A DNA stretch of 64,000 nucleotides from Elymus sibiricus (taxonomy: Eukaryota > Streptophyta > Magnoliopsida > Poales > Poaceae): contig CM077676.1 in the NCBI GenBank assembly GCA_039707655.1, positions 240,826,866 to 240,890,865 of the forward strand, given 5' to 3'. Shown in pieces: positions 1 to 11,012 of this stretch. The notes under the pieces were generated by a model, which was not told where the DNA came from, did no database searches, and saw nothing but the letters and a program-made list of their open reading frames with translations. How positions within the stretch are numbered: the stretch's first letter is position 1; each line of letters starts with the position of its first letter. A program made the translations under genes and the position numbers.

Positions 1-2910
1 TTTTCAGAAATATTATTATGCTCCCACTTACTTTCTTGCAACCACAAGCATCTTCGTTATCCATTGATGAAATCAAACTCTTTTGACTATTTCATCAAAA
101 ACAAAGATTCCAACTCCATTTTGCTCTCTTCTGTCCATTGCTGGAACTCTGAAGTTTGCATACACACTAGCATCCTCTGGAATGACAAAATACCTTGGAC
201 TGTATCACATGCAAGTCCTAGGTTGTATTTCCATTTCATGGAAATCCTTTTGGCATCCATGTAACATATCTCATGATTGAAATATGAATTAATTGCTAGT
301 TTAACCCGAACCGACTTTAAGCATCGCTACGGAGAGACAATCTCGCCGTAGTTAATTCCTTGAATTTGTTATAAGCAACAAGTCGAGCTTTATGGATAAA
401 ACATTTTTATCCATATCAGTTTATAGTTCCATAAATATTCGTTAGACTCTAAGTCTTCCGAAAGGTGTATCAAGATTTTAATCTTGAATCATTTATATGG
501 AAACTATCTCGGATTGTATTGACATTTAGCCAATTTCGGAGTCAGGGCCCATCAATGCTTCCTTGTGTATCGTAGGTATACTGTTGTCTAACAACAATAT
601 CTCATTTGTGCACCTGAGAGGTTTGCACGAGTTTTGCCTACGTGGTTCAGCTGCAAGTTCGACCGAAGTCCATACATCTCATGTAGAGGCTTCCGTATCA
701 GTCGCAGTAGGAAACTCTGGAATCACTTCCAAGGTTTCTTTCCTTTGATCTAATGACGAAGATACTGTTATCTCATCGAGTTGCACTGTCCTCCCACTCA
801 CCTTTTTGCAAGAACCATTTTCTTCAAAATCATACCGCTTTTTGTGGCAAAACTTTTTGCCTCGGTATAGTGGTGGGGAATACCCAATAACTTGGGCTAA
901 CCTACAAAGTAGCACTTGTCTGATTTGGAATAGGTTTGTAAACATTTTAAACAAGCCCCATATTCCAAATGTTAAGAAAAGATATAACATGGTTGGGTGT
1001 ACCATACCATGGCATTATTTCAACAGATCTGATGGCGCTCTTTTCAGTGTAAAAGCCGCACTCTCTAAAGCATTACTTTAAAAGGGATAATGGCAAATTA
1101 ATTTATGTCATCTTTGTTCTTACCATGTCATAAATGGTTTGATTACATCTTCACGGACATTCCACTCACAGTGGTGTTCCGGGAGGTGTAAGTTATGAAA
1201 CTCTTTTCACAACTCATCAGACATTCGCTAAACTTGTAACTCAAATATTCCTTTCTGCAATCTAGTTTGCAGAAACATAACTTTTCTTGTTACAATAATT
1301 TCTACTTCATTTTTGAAAACCTTTTGAAAGATTTCAAAAGATCCAGACATACGTCTCATCAAGTAAATATCCATATATCTACTTGAGTCATTTCAGAAGA
1401 TAGATAAATCCACTGCTAGCAACAACATTTATTGGACTACACACATCATAATGTATGATCACCAATAAGTTTGTTGCTCGTTCCTCATGGCCTGTGAACG
1501 GTATTTCAGTCACTTCACTTTTCGGATGAAAGTTGCAAGTGTCAGATGATTCATAATCAAATGACTTCAAAAACCATCATGATGGAATTTTCCATGCGGG
1601 TTTCTCCAATGTGACCAAATGCAGTGCCACACATATGTGGTATTCTTTTAGTCTTGCGACATTTAGTGTCAGTGTTATGGATGTATCATATTACCATCAA
1701 TATTCATAACATACATCCCATCCATGATGGAAGTATGGCCCTTATGTTATTCATAATACTGAACAACAATTGTTATTTTTTGAACAACACTCTTGCAACA
1801 AACATTATGCAAATGGGCTAGACTGTATAAAACTCTAAAATGAAATATGAAAGGAAATACAGAGGTAATGTATTATTATCAATATTCATAACATACTCTC
1901 ATTCATAATGAAAGTATGGCCCTTATGTTATTCATAACACCGAACATCAAAAGTTCTCTTATGAACAACCTTCTTGCAAGATACCTTATGCAATGGGCTA
2001 GAGTGTATGAAACTCCAAAAATGAATTATGAAAATAAATACATAGGTAATACACTGATGGAAGGTATAGTAACATTTACTATGTTCCCAGCGCGTATCTA
2101 AACCTCATTCCTGGCAAGTCTTTTAGGCCATAGTAGTTCTTGCATCGAGTCGCAACAGAATGCAATCGAGCGGGTATCTCTGTGATCAACTCACAATACC
2201 CAAGAATCAGTGATTAACATGTTTAATCATAATTCTCAAGAACTATTTCTTTGACCAGCCTTCTATACATCAATAACTCGTATGACATTCATACATGAGC
2301 TGGATATTCCAGTCTTCACTCTTTTTGCCTTTATACTTCTAACAGTTTAACTTTTAGTATTTCTCCTACTCTCAGAAGAAGCACCCAACTTAAGAGTGGC
2401 GTTAGCCCCGGACTTCCTAGGTGTGTAAGTTTTACCGACACCCTTTGGACACTTCCTTTCTCTTTAAGTTGTTGTTTTATTCACCATCATCATATGACTG
2501 GCGTTCTTCTGGATCCCTCTCTTATCAGTCAAATGCCCAGTAAACACTTTACTAATACTTTGCAAACAAACATTGCTTTGGATATCTCATATCTTTTAGC
2601 CTTTGTCTGTCTCTGAAAATAATTTTCAGTTCCATGAATACCACATAACTATCCCAAACTTTTAAAGTTCGGGTCTCATGGAAGCAAACATATTGCACTT
2701 GACCATAACGGAATTCTAGCTTTTGGATCGAAGGACGAGAGTCACATCATCCATAGCATTAGTGGGAGGATACCAAAAGCATGCGATAGGACAAAATCCT
2801 TCCCGGCACTCTTGAGGACAATCCTCACATTACGTTACCAACCGTAAAGTATTAACCAGATTAATAACAGCTTATTCAATTTTAATAGGGAGGGTGGAAA
2901 CGCGAGCCAT
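1..2910 (-). pseudogene. Copia gag-pol remnant
   Basis: Conceptual translation of the minus strand gives Copia domains in the expected order, broken by many stops and shifts. A gag start MARVSTLP lies at 2910. The GAG-pre-integrase/integrase junction is at about 1660-1388, with the recognisable string EIPFTGHEERATNLL. Further integrase with the LTPPGTP motif lies at about 1200-1090. The segment at 1005-679 resembles the integrase/RT linker (motif SGRTVQLDEI). RT-like remnants lie near 200-300. No frame is open for more than about 110 codons. The matches are by eye to Angela/BARE polyproteins, so domain edges are approximate. Confidence 0.75.
1691..2060. repeat. Tandem duplication of about 186 bp inside the Copia remnant
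   Basis: Two adjacent diverged copies (about 1691-1877 and 1878-2060) share blocks such as aagtatggcccttatgttat and caatgggctaga. The duplication lies between gag and integrase of the Copia element. Confidence 0.6.
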
Positions 2911-4282
2911 TATTCTACAACTATTATGCAAATCATACTTAGACAGAGTTCATAATTAATTGCACTTAGTGAATAAACAGTTTTATTCTAAGGTGCACTC
3001 CCACTCAAATCAATATCTCTCATAATTGATTTTGAGTGATTCAAGATCCGCATTTCAATTCCACGCCATTGATGGGAACATCACTGATGACGGGAACTTC
3101 AATCGGTAGGCCAACTTGCCGATCACATCTTAATGTGATTCTTGTTCATCTTTCGGTGGGCGTGTTCCGAGCTCAGGACTTTCCTGCCTGAACGTCACGA
3201 CAAACAAGTGATCTCGCTACGAGGTCTCAACTCACCCACCTCACACTTCTCTAATCGTTTGTACTCATGGAAACATGACGCACTCCGAAAAGATAGGTGC
3301 CGTGACGGTGCTACACTTGGGAGAACACTAACTACTTGATATTTTTGTGAGAGATCACCCTAATAAAAGTGACTACCGTGCAATCATAAAGGGTGCATCA
3401 TAAGGGATAAACATCTCAGGCAATTCATAATAGCATGATATGGTATAGCCCTTTCTGACGGAGAAGTCTTGTATTTCTTCGTCTTTGACATTCGCGTCGG
3501 TGTTCACCTTCGCGAAGTTTGCCACCACCTTGTCGATGCAATAAATAATACTGCTATCTCTATAGCATAATAAAATAAAGCATTACAACAAGGTTGACAC
3601 GCAGGTCATTTAAAGTGACAATCGTATGGCTCCAGCCATCATGCCGAATCATGACACGCAAGTCATGTTAATTTACATTATATAGTCATCTCATACATAA
3701 TCAAATTAAATATGAGAACAGCTATACCACATCACATGCACATCTCATGTCATCCTGCAAAACCAAGTTAGACGCCTCTAATCGGTTTATGCAAAATTTT
3801 ATTTTTCGTGGCTTCTAAGGTTTCGAAACAAACCGAAGCTACCAACATTTATCATCAAGCATGATTATTCAAGTCGCTAGATTAACTTTGCGGGGTGTAT
3901 GAAACACGAGATAATAAAATCTCGAGCCCCATACTGAACTTCGTCATACGCATGACCCCCGTGCAGATCATATCTGCATTGCCCTTTCTGTCTGTGAAAT
4001 TTCATCATTCTTTTTAACTATGGTGGAATTCAACGAACTGTTAGCACTTCGTTGATCAATCAGGATCGCGGATTGCCAAAACTTTGAAACTCCACCATGC
4101 CGTTATCAAGATCAGAAATACGCAAATTTCAGGGAAGCAACAAGAACATCGGGTAACAGATTTCATCTGCTACCCGCACAAATAATTTTCAGTAATAGAA
4201 CTCATCTACTACAAATTATATTGTGCAACACCCATACATCTCTATGTATTCTAGATCGTAACCTGCATCTATGCATAGCACG
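2911..4282 (-). other. Copia 5' leader (non-coding)
   Basis: This 1.4-kb stretch between the primer-binding site and the gag start has no convincing ORF. It resembles the leader of the second Copia element at 62497-63742: both have a block around aagttagacg(t)cctct followed by a cgtggct block. Long untranslated leaders are normal in the BARE/Angela group. Confidence 0.6.
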
Positions 4283-4295
4283 GCTCATGATGCCA
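4283..4295 (-). other. Primer-binding site of the left Copia element
   Basis: The plus strand reads gctcatgatgcca, a degraded complement of the initiator-tRNA-Met primer site TGGTATCAGAGC used by Copia elements. It lies one base from the LTR. The intact form is present in the other Copia at 63743-63754. Confidence 0.7.
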
Positions 4296-4494
4296 CTGTA
4301 GGGGAACGTGATAGAAAACAAAATTTTCGGTATAGCGAGCACGCCCAGGAACACTATGGAGATGCATACAAGGTTTGGATCTGATCGTTACCGACTCGTA
4401 GCGCAGCGGAAGTAGAGTCGATGTAGATCGTTGGTGCAGATCCCCGCAGCTAGGATTTACAACCTCCCAACCGCGAGGATGTACTCCCTCGTCT

Positions 4495-4645
4495 ACCCCT
4501 CAGACAGTCCCTCGGACAGCCCTCCGGGAGGCGGTCGGACAGTCCCCCGGAGGATGTCATGGACAGCCCTTTGGGAGGACCGTCGAAACTCGGACAGTAA
4601 CTCGGACAGCCCTTCGGGAGGCACTCTCGAACAGCCCCTCGGGCA
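4495..4645. repeat. GC-rich minisatellite in the Copia LTR
   Basis: An irregular array of units built on cggacag followed by ccctcgggagg, repeated about seven times with variation. It lies downstream of the TATA box on the LTR sense strand, so it would be part of the transcribed leader. Confidence 0.6.
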
Positions 4646-4857
4646 AAAAGATCGAACCTACGACCTCTCTACGGGGTTGCACACATATGGTGTCATCTAT
4701 CCAATAGGGCTTCGCCATCCAGAACTAGTTCCCACCGGAACCCAGACAACCTTTCGGCTCTACGAAACTGTTTCGTGTGAGGGAGAGAAGAAAGGCAGAT
4801 CATGCATGCCATTTGGTGAGAGAGTTGGAGTGAGTGTGGAGAGCTCCTCTCCACCTC

Positions 4858-4865
4858 TATTTATA
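4858..4865 (-). promoter_or_regulatory. TATA box of the Copia LTR
   Basis: The minus strand reads CTCCTATAAATAGAGG here, a strong plant TATA box in the middle third of the LTR, where the promoter of this family is expected. Confidence 0.65.
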
Positions 4866-6307
4866 GGAGAAGGAGGGGTGGAGGGGCTGAAAATTCATCC
4901 ACAAAAAGGGGTTCCTTCCCTCCCAAGCCTTCTCCAAGATCTTTTGGTAAAAGCCCCAAAAAGTGGCTTTCTAAAAAGCAACCAAAAAGTGCTTTTCACT
5001 ATTCACGGAAACATTTTTCCGCGACCATTAGATCCGAAAATATTTCTGTAGGTCTTAGAACATTTCCAGTACCCACCAAAATAATTTTGGACGCGTTCCG
5101 AAACAATTCCGGATTAGTGATTTTCATCTGCGAAAAGCAACCAAAGCGGTTCCGGCAGCTCCGGAACATTTCCGTGTTTTTTCTCCGGAAAAATCCCAGA
5201 AGTTCCCAAAACAATTCTGGCACCCTCTAAGAATTTCCAGGCGTGTGTCGAAACCATTTTGACTTAATGGTATACTCTGAAACAACCTTTCGGTTTTACC
5301 GAAACTATTCCGGTGTTCTCTCTCCGGAACTTTTCCGTTGTCTCCGAAACTTTTCCGGTGACTTTCTCTCATACTCCCTGTCTAGTATTCAGCAGATAGA
5401 TGACCCTTAAGCGTGTGACCCTATAGGTTCGGTGAAGTATAGACATGACCGGAACACTTTCCGATCATTGATCAACATCGGAGCCGTGGACACCCATATT
5501 GACCCCTATACCACACGAATAAATATTCGAGTGAACCTCCAGTTGCCGTGTGCTATTCCTGTTGCTTCGCGATATGTTACAAATACTCGAGGTGAGATTT
5601 ATCGGCATCCCCATGGATCAACAACTTGTCCACTATGCCAGTTACCTCGTTACCGGTTTTGTTCTCTTTTCTCGTTCCCGTGTTCCGACATCCCTGTGAT
5701 CAAATCACAATGTGTCTGGCTAGACGATGATGATACCATAACACCGAGAGGGCCCAAAGAATATCTCTCCATCGTCGGAGGAGCAAATCCCAATCTTGAG
5801 CTATCAAGTCCCTTGTCACACTTTCCCATGAACCCGTAAGCAAGCGTAATAGCCACCCATTTACGGATGACGTTTAACAAACCCCAAAGTTCATGAAGCA
5901 AGCATGAAGAAACTCGATACTCTCATGGTCTAAGGAATTATGCAAATGTAAACCATCTCAGTGTTATAAACCATTAACTTGTGATGAATGTATCTCATAG
6001 CATAACATCAATCGGGTCGATTCAACACAAGTGTTCTTCTAACATCGTGTCCTCAAAGTTGCCGGCATAGTCATGCCCATGATCAGGAAAATAGAACCAT
6101 CATGCAACACTTGAGCTAGTCTTAGAGGCCAGACTAGGAATACATTTTACCATTTATTATTCCACATGTGCATATGAGTTTTCCTCTGAGCCTCGTGGTT
6201 ATTTCAGACTCGAGAACCATAGCAGTTATAGCACGGAATATAAACATAATTATGAACATGGAGATAAATAATAACATTTATTATTCCTCTAGGGCATATC
6301 TCCTACA

Positions 6308-8225
6308 GTAGGCATGTGACAGGTATGTGGATGGCATATTCGGATTCGTCTTATTTTTTTGATCATTTTTCATATATAAATTATTTTCATCCGAGTTACG
6401 GATTATTTTATATGATTTTTCAAAGTTTTAAATAATTTTTGAAATTTCTGGAATTAATCCAAATTCAAAAATAAAGGCTAAAATGCTAAATGCACCCAAA
6501 ACTGTACCCAGCTATATAGCACAGAGGCTGACAGTGGGCCAATTGACTGGGTCAACTGCCCAGTCAGCAGAGGCTGACTGGTGGGCCCAGCTGCTGACTA
6601 AGCAGCTGACTGAGCCGGTCTTATCCACTTGAACAGTGGCAGGGCCCCACATGTCAGTGACTGAGCTAATTAACAGAGGTTAATTTTAACTAATTAAGCT
6701 AATTAGCTAATGGGACCCACATGTGAGTGACATATTAATTAACGGGTTAGTTTTAATTAGCAAAATAGTTAATTAGCGCGGTGGGGCCTACATGTCAGTG
6801 ACTGGGGCTAGCCCAGTTAGCAGGTTGACCCGGTCAACGAAGTCAACGGGGCCCACGAGACCCACTGGCAGTGACCCAGGGGTGGGCCCCAGGTGGTGCT
6901 ACGTCGGCGGCACTGGAGCGCGCGAGGGCGCGTTCGAACGGGTGTTCAACGCCGCGTCAAACTGTGGTGGTGCCGTGGCCGGAGATGGGCTAGAACGACG
7001 GTAGCGATGACCGCGGTGGACGCCGGAGTTCGGTCGAGCTCGGGTACGTCGCTACGGGGCACGGGAGGGCGTGTGCGTGGGCTCGTTGGACTCCTAGGAG
7101 CTCCAGGAGCACGACACGGGCATCGAACGCGAGCAGCAGTGGTGGGGAGCATGGCAGCAACATGGACGGCACCGGCGAGCTATGGCAACAACGGCGAGAC
7201 AAGCCAGGGAGGCGCACGAGCTAGCTAGCAGAGGGGAAAGGGGCGGAGGCTCACCGTGGAGGCACAAGAGGGCCCGGCGAGGGTTTAGTAGCAGCAGAAC
7301 GGCGGCAAGCATCGCGGATGCGCCGATGGCCGAAGGTGGAAGACGACGGCGGATCCGGCGATGCAGAGGCTCCCAGCTCGAGCTGGTGGCCGTAATTGAT
7401 GTAGCGGAGCACGGCGGAGCTCGTGGGCACGGTGGCTAGGTACGGGGACGACTGTGGCCACGGCTACGCCGGAGCCATGGCGACGGCGGCGCTCGGTGAG
7501 GTGGAGATGAGAGGGGGAGAGTGAGCGAGCAAGGGGATAAGGACCAGCGCGAGTCCCCGAGGCCGCGGTGGCGCTCTTATCCTCCCGCGGCAGTTGTAGC
7601 GACGCGAGGGGGCGAGCTGGCTCGGTGGCGACGGCGTTCGGCGTCGGGCGCGCGCGCGGGCTGACACGGGGAGGAGAGAGGAGGGAGACGACGGGGAAGC
7701 GGGCTAGGCCGGCCGGGCCAGGCACTGTGCACTAAGGCCCAGTGCACAGTGGCCTTTCTCCTTTTCTTTTCTAATTATTTTTCTGTTTTCTTTTTACAGA
7801 AGCTGTTTGCATTTCTTTGAGCTGCCAAAAGAGTTTTGTAAAATATGGAACTTGGCCACATAAATACATTGCATTATTTGGCACTGCCACAAAAAGTTTG
7901 GGAGAAGTTTGAATTGATTTGAATTTTTCATAAATGAAAAGGCATTTAAAAATGCTGAAATAGCACTAAATTAATTGCTAGAGCCCAATTAAGCAAATAA
8001 GTGATGTTGTTTTCCTTAACAAATAATTGTTATGGAATATTTGCTAAATGATGAACTATTTTGCAACCATGTTTGTGCAACTTTAAATTTCAAATTGCAA
8101 TTTGAATTGATTTCAGTGGTGGAATTTGAAATGAGATATGAATCCATAGTGATCAAGCATTGCAAACCAAAGTGATTAAGCATAATCATGAGGATCACTG
8201 TAGCTCATTACATAGGGGTGTTATA
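6308..8225 (-). repeat. Partial Gypsy-type LTR, minus orientation, cut by the Copia insertion
   Basis: This stretch is related in reverse orientation to the solo LTR at 47831-51904. Shared features are the AT-rich block aaaatgattnnnnatatataaa, blocks around cacatgtcagtgac and gggcccac, and GC-rich gene-like sequence. On the minus strand it starts TATAACACCCC, probably from TGTAACACCCC, at 8225. The other end was displaced when the left Copia inserted at 6307/6308. The GC-rich ORFs at 6790-7725 are LTR sequence, with no domain I recognise. Confidence 0.6.
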
Positions 8226-8871
8226 GCAAACGCCTCATGGCCGCAAGTGCAGACGACAACCTCCTTGTCGCTGCTCTCAGCCTTGGGCTTCTTACCGGGA
8301 TTTCCTGATCCCTTTACCGCCAAAATAGCTTTTCCTTTGCACTTGCGGTTACGCTTGCAGCCCTTCTTCTTTGGAGTGGATGCATCATCATCTTCAGAAT
8401 CGACTGCCGCACCTGCATCCTCTCCGGGAAGTTGCCCCCCTTCTTCGGCACGTGCACATTTATCAGCCAAAGCGTAAAGCTCGGCAATGTCCCTGACCTT
8501 GTTGATGGCCATCTCTTCCCGCATCCTGTGATTGCGCATGTTCATGTGGAACGAGGCGATCACAGCAGCAAGCTGGACGTCGGGGATGTTGTGCTGCACA
8601 TGGCTGAACCTCTGGATATACTTGCGGAGAGGCTCCCCGTCTCTCTGAGGAATCACATGCAAATCGCTGGGCTGACCAGGAAGTTTGTGACCTCCCTGGA
8701 AAGCACCAGCAAATTGATGGCATAGATCCGCCCAAGAAGAGATGGAATTCTCCGGTAAGTTTGTGAACCACGACCTGATGTTGGGCTTGAGCGCCAACGG
8801 GAAGTAGTTGGCAAGGATCTTGTCATCCCATCCCCCGGCAGCCTGCACCGCGATGGTGTAGATGCCAAGGA
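8226..8871 (-). pseudogene. Gypsy gag fragment (retrotrans_gag domain)
   Basis: The minus-strand frame shows the retrotransposon gag core: FLGIYTIAVQAAGG, then a SWADLCHQF region, LRKYIQRFSHVQ, and a basic, lysine-rich tail. It is homologous to the G1 gag at 51905-53073 (KYIQRFSQVR). The N-terminal side is missing: at about 8871-8885 it runs directly into an unrelated coiled-coil ORF. The C-terminal side is cut by the LTR at 8225. The fragment is not functional. Confidence 0.8.
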
Positions 8872-9277
8872 ACTCTTTCTTTGGCCAGCTCCTTGCTGGC
8901 CTTTGCCGCTGTAGCCTTCTGCTGCTCGGCCTATTGCCGAGCTTCTTGCAGCTCGGCCTTAAGAGCCACAAGCTCCGAAGTCGCAGCTTTCATCACAACA
9001 GCTTGACATTAGCACAAGCTGAAACTAATACGAAAACTGTAACATTCGAGTGCCAGATTTTTGGTTACCTTGTGCTCGCTCGATCTGTTGTTGCATCAGA
9101 TCAAGGTCCTTCTCGGACTGCTTCAGCTTCCGGTCCATCTCCGCTAACTCCTCGGAGTTAGAGTTCGGAGCCGAAGCTGAGGCCTACACACAAAATAGAA
9201 CGTTAGTCCTCGGATATCGATTTCGATCCTCTGTTTGATTTTTCTATACCCAACCAGGGTCTCGGGGGCTACTGCAT
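8872..9277 (-). pseudogene. C-terminal part of the G0 antisense ORF, left of element B
   Basis: The minus strand encodes a charged coiled-coil segment (SEELAEMDRKLKQSEKDL), a likely GT donor after ERAQ, and a second exon-like segment (SELVALKAELQEARQ) with a TAG near 8931. This fits the alpha-helical end of the plant Gypsy antisense ORF whose upstream half is at 58859-60948. Element B separates the two halves with TSD TGCAT (9273-9277 and 58692-58696). Confidence 0.6.
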
Positions 9278-9339
9278 TGCTACTTGTGAGCTGCGTTGGG
9301 ATTTTCCTCGAAGAGGAGAGGAGATGCAGTACAGTAGAT
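9278..9339 (-). repeat. LTR fragment at the outer edge of element B
   Basis: It matches the first 50-60 bases of the LTR at 9441 (tgctacttgtgagct and following) and then jumps into internal sequence (aaaggcaaataaaaagtagag, compare 14760-14785). Most of this LTR has been deleted. Confidence 0.7.
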
Positions 9340-9411
9340 AAAAGGCAAATAAAAAGTAGAGCAAGTAGATGATAGTTTGAGTGAAGGTACTTGAGTGGTT
9401 TTGATGATGTC

Positions 9412-9429
9412 TCCCCGGCAACGGCGCCA
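9412..9429 (-). other. Primer-binding site, first copy, element B
   Basis: The reverse complement reads TGGCGCCGTTGCCGGGGA, the standard primer site next to plant Gypsy LTRs. It sits 11 bases from the LTR start at 9441 and repeats identically at 14838-14855. Confidence 0.8.
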
Positions 9430-9440
9430 GAAATTCTTCC

Positions 9441-10997
9441 TGCTACTTGTGAGCTACGTTGGGATTTTCCACGAAGAGGAGAGAAGATGCAGTACAATAG
9501 AGATAAGTATTTCCCTCAGTGAGAACCAAGGTTATCAAACCAGTAGGAGAATCACGCAAAGCCTCATGAATAGCACCTGCACACACAAAAGCAAATACTT
9601 GCATCCAACGCGGGCAAGAGGGTCGTCAATCCCCTTGAACTCGTTACTTGCAATGATTAAATCTTGTAGTGGTAGATAGATAAATTGCAAAACAAAATAA
9701 AAGAAATAAAATTGCAGCAAATATATTTTGGATTTTTATATATGATTTAAGTAGACCCGGGGGGCATAGTTTTCACTAGACGCTTCTCTCTCAAACACAT
9801 AGCATACGGTGGGTAAACAAATTACTGTTGGGCAATTGATAGAAAAGCGCATAGTTATGATGATATTCAAGGCAATGATCATGTATATAGGCATCATGTC
9901 CGAGACAAGTAGACCGACTCCTTCCTGCATCTACTACTATTACTCCACCCATCGACCGCTATCCAGCATGCATCTAGGGTATTAAGTTAATAAAAATAGA
10001 GTAACGCCTTAAGCAAGATGACATGATGTAGACAAAGTAAACTAAACTAATATGAATAAACCCCATCGTTTTACCCTTGATGGCAATAATACAAATACGT
10101 GTATTCTCCCTTTCTGTCACTGGGATATAGAGCACCGCAAGATTGAACCCATTACAAAGCACCTCTCCCACTGAAGATAAATCAATCTAGTTGGCCAAAC
10201 CAAACGGATAGATCAGAGAGAAATACAAAGCTATAATAATCATGCATAATAAAGTTCATAAAAGGCTCAATTACTTCTCATGAATATTCAGATCATAAAC
10301 CCACAATTCATCGAATCCCAACAAACACACCGCAAAAGAAGATTACATCGAATAGAACTCCAAGAACACCGAGGAGAACATTGTATTGAAGATCAAAGAG
10401 AGAGAAGAAGCCATCTAGCTACTAGCTATGGACCCGTAGGTATGTGGTAAACTACTCACGCATCATCGGAAGGCAGCAAGGATGATGTAGAAGCCCTCCG
10501 TGATGGATTCCCCCTCCAGCAGAGTACCAGAAAAGACCTCTAGATGGGATCGTGGAAGAACAGAAACTTGCGGTGGCGGAAAAAGTGTTTCAGGTGGCTC
10601 TCCGTTGGTTTCCCAATATTTGAGAATTTATAGAAGAGGAATTAGGTCAAACGGAGCCTCGAGGGGCCCACAAGGCAACAGGGCACGCTCCCTGGGTGCG
10701 CCGGGTTGCCTTGCCGTCTCCTCGTACATCCTCTGGTCTCCTCCCGAAGCTTCTAGGGTCTCTTATGTCCAAAAAAAATTTGTCAAAAAGTTTCATAGCG
10801 TTTGGACTCCGTTTGGTACTGATTTTCTGGAAAACCAAAAACAAGCAAAAAAACAGCAATTGGCACTGGGCACTGGGTTAATAGGTTAGTTCCCAAAAAT
10901 GATATAAAATGGCATATAAATGCATATAAAACATCCAATATTGATACTATAATAGCATGGAATAATAAAAAATTATAGATACGTTGGAGACGTATCA
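9441..10997 (-). repeat. Complete LTR of element B (middle copy)
   Basis: A 1557-bp LTR; on the minus strand it begins TGATACGTCTCCAACGTATC and ends in GTAGCA. It has a TATA box at 10625-10632 (minus strand TATAAATT). It is homologous to the LTRs of element A and to the solo LTR at 43465-45014. Confidence 0.9.
10625..10632 (-). promoter_or_regulatory. TATA box in the element B LTR
   Basis: The minus strand reads CTTCTATAAATTCTC. The same position in the family carries TATAAAT in element A (36925-36931 and 42255-42261), in the solo LTR (43825-43831) and in the other B LTR (16041-16047). Confidence 0.6.
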
Positions 10998-11012
10998 GCA
11001 TCCCCAAGCTTA
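10998..11012 (-). other. Polypurine tract of element B
   Basis: The minus strand reads TAAGCTTGGGGATGC immediately before the LTR start TGATACG. This is the expected position of the plus-strand primer. Confidence 0.7.

Larger units (their letters stand above)
1..6307 (-). mobile_element. Degraded Copia (BARE/Angela-like) retrotransposon, 5' part, truncated by window edge
   Basis: Reading leftward on the minus strand there is an LTR (6307 to 4297), a primer-binding site, a 1.4-kb leader, a gag start near 2910, and then integrase and reverse-transcriptase remnants running off the left edge. The LTR begins TGTAGGAGATATGCCC on the minus strand, a start typical of the Triticeae BARE/WIS/Angela Copia group (known family feature). 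The 3' half and 3' LTR lie outside the window, so the TSD cannot be checked; the base run after the LTR is gtagg. The coding part is full of stops and frameshifts, so the element is dead. Confidence 0.85.
4297..6307 (-). repeat. 5' LTR of the left Copia element
   Basis: The 2.0-kb LTR is bounded by TG and CA (minus strand TGTAGGAGATATGC to CGTTCCCCTACA). It borders the primer-binding site on the left, which fixes the orientation as minus. It holds a TATA box, a GC-rich minisatellite and many ttttccgg-type short repeats. ORFs within it, such as the 206-codon frame at 4431-5051, run against the LTR sense and show no domain. Confidence 0.85.

Noticed and set aside
4431..5051. 206-codon plus-strand ORF
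   Set aside because: It lies in the Copia LTR against the LTR sense, is built partly from a minisatellite, and has no domain.
6792..7725. Several GC-rich ORFs on both strands
   Set aside because: They are low-complexity Arg/Pro/Ala frames inside an LTR; GC-rich DNA produces such open frames by chance.
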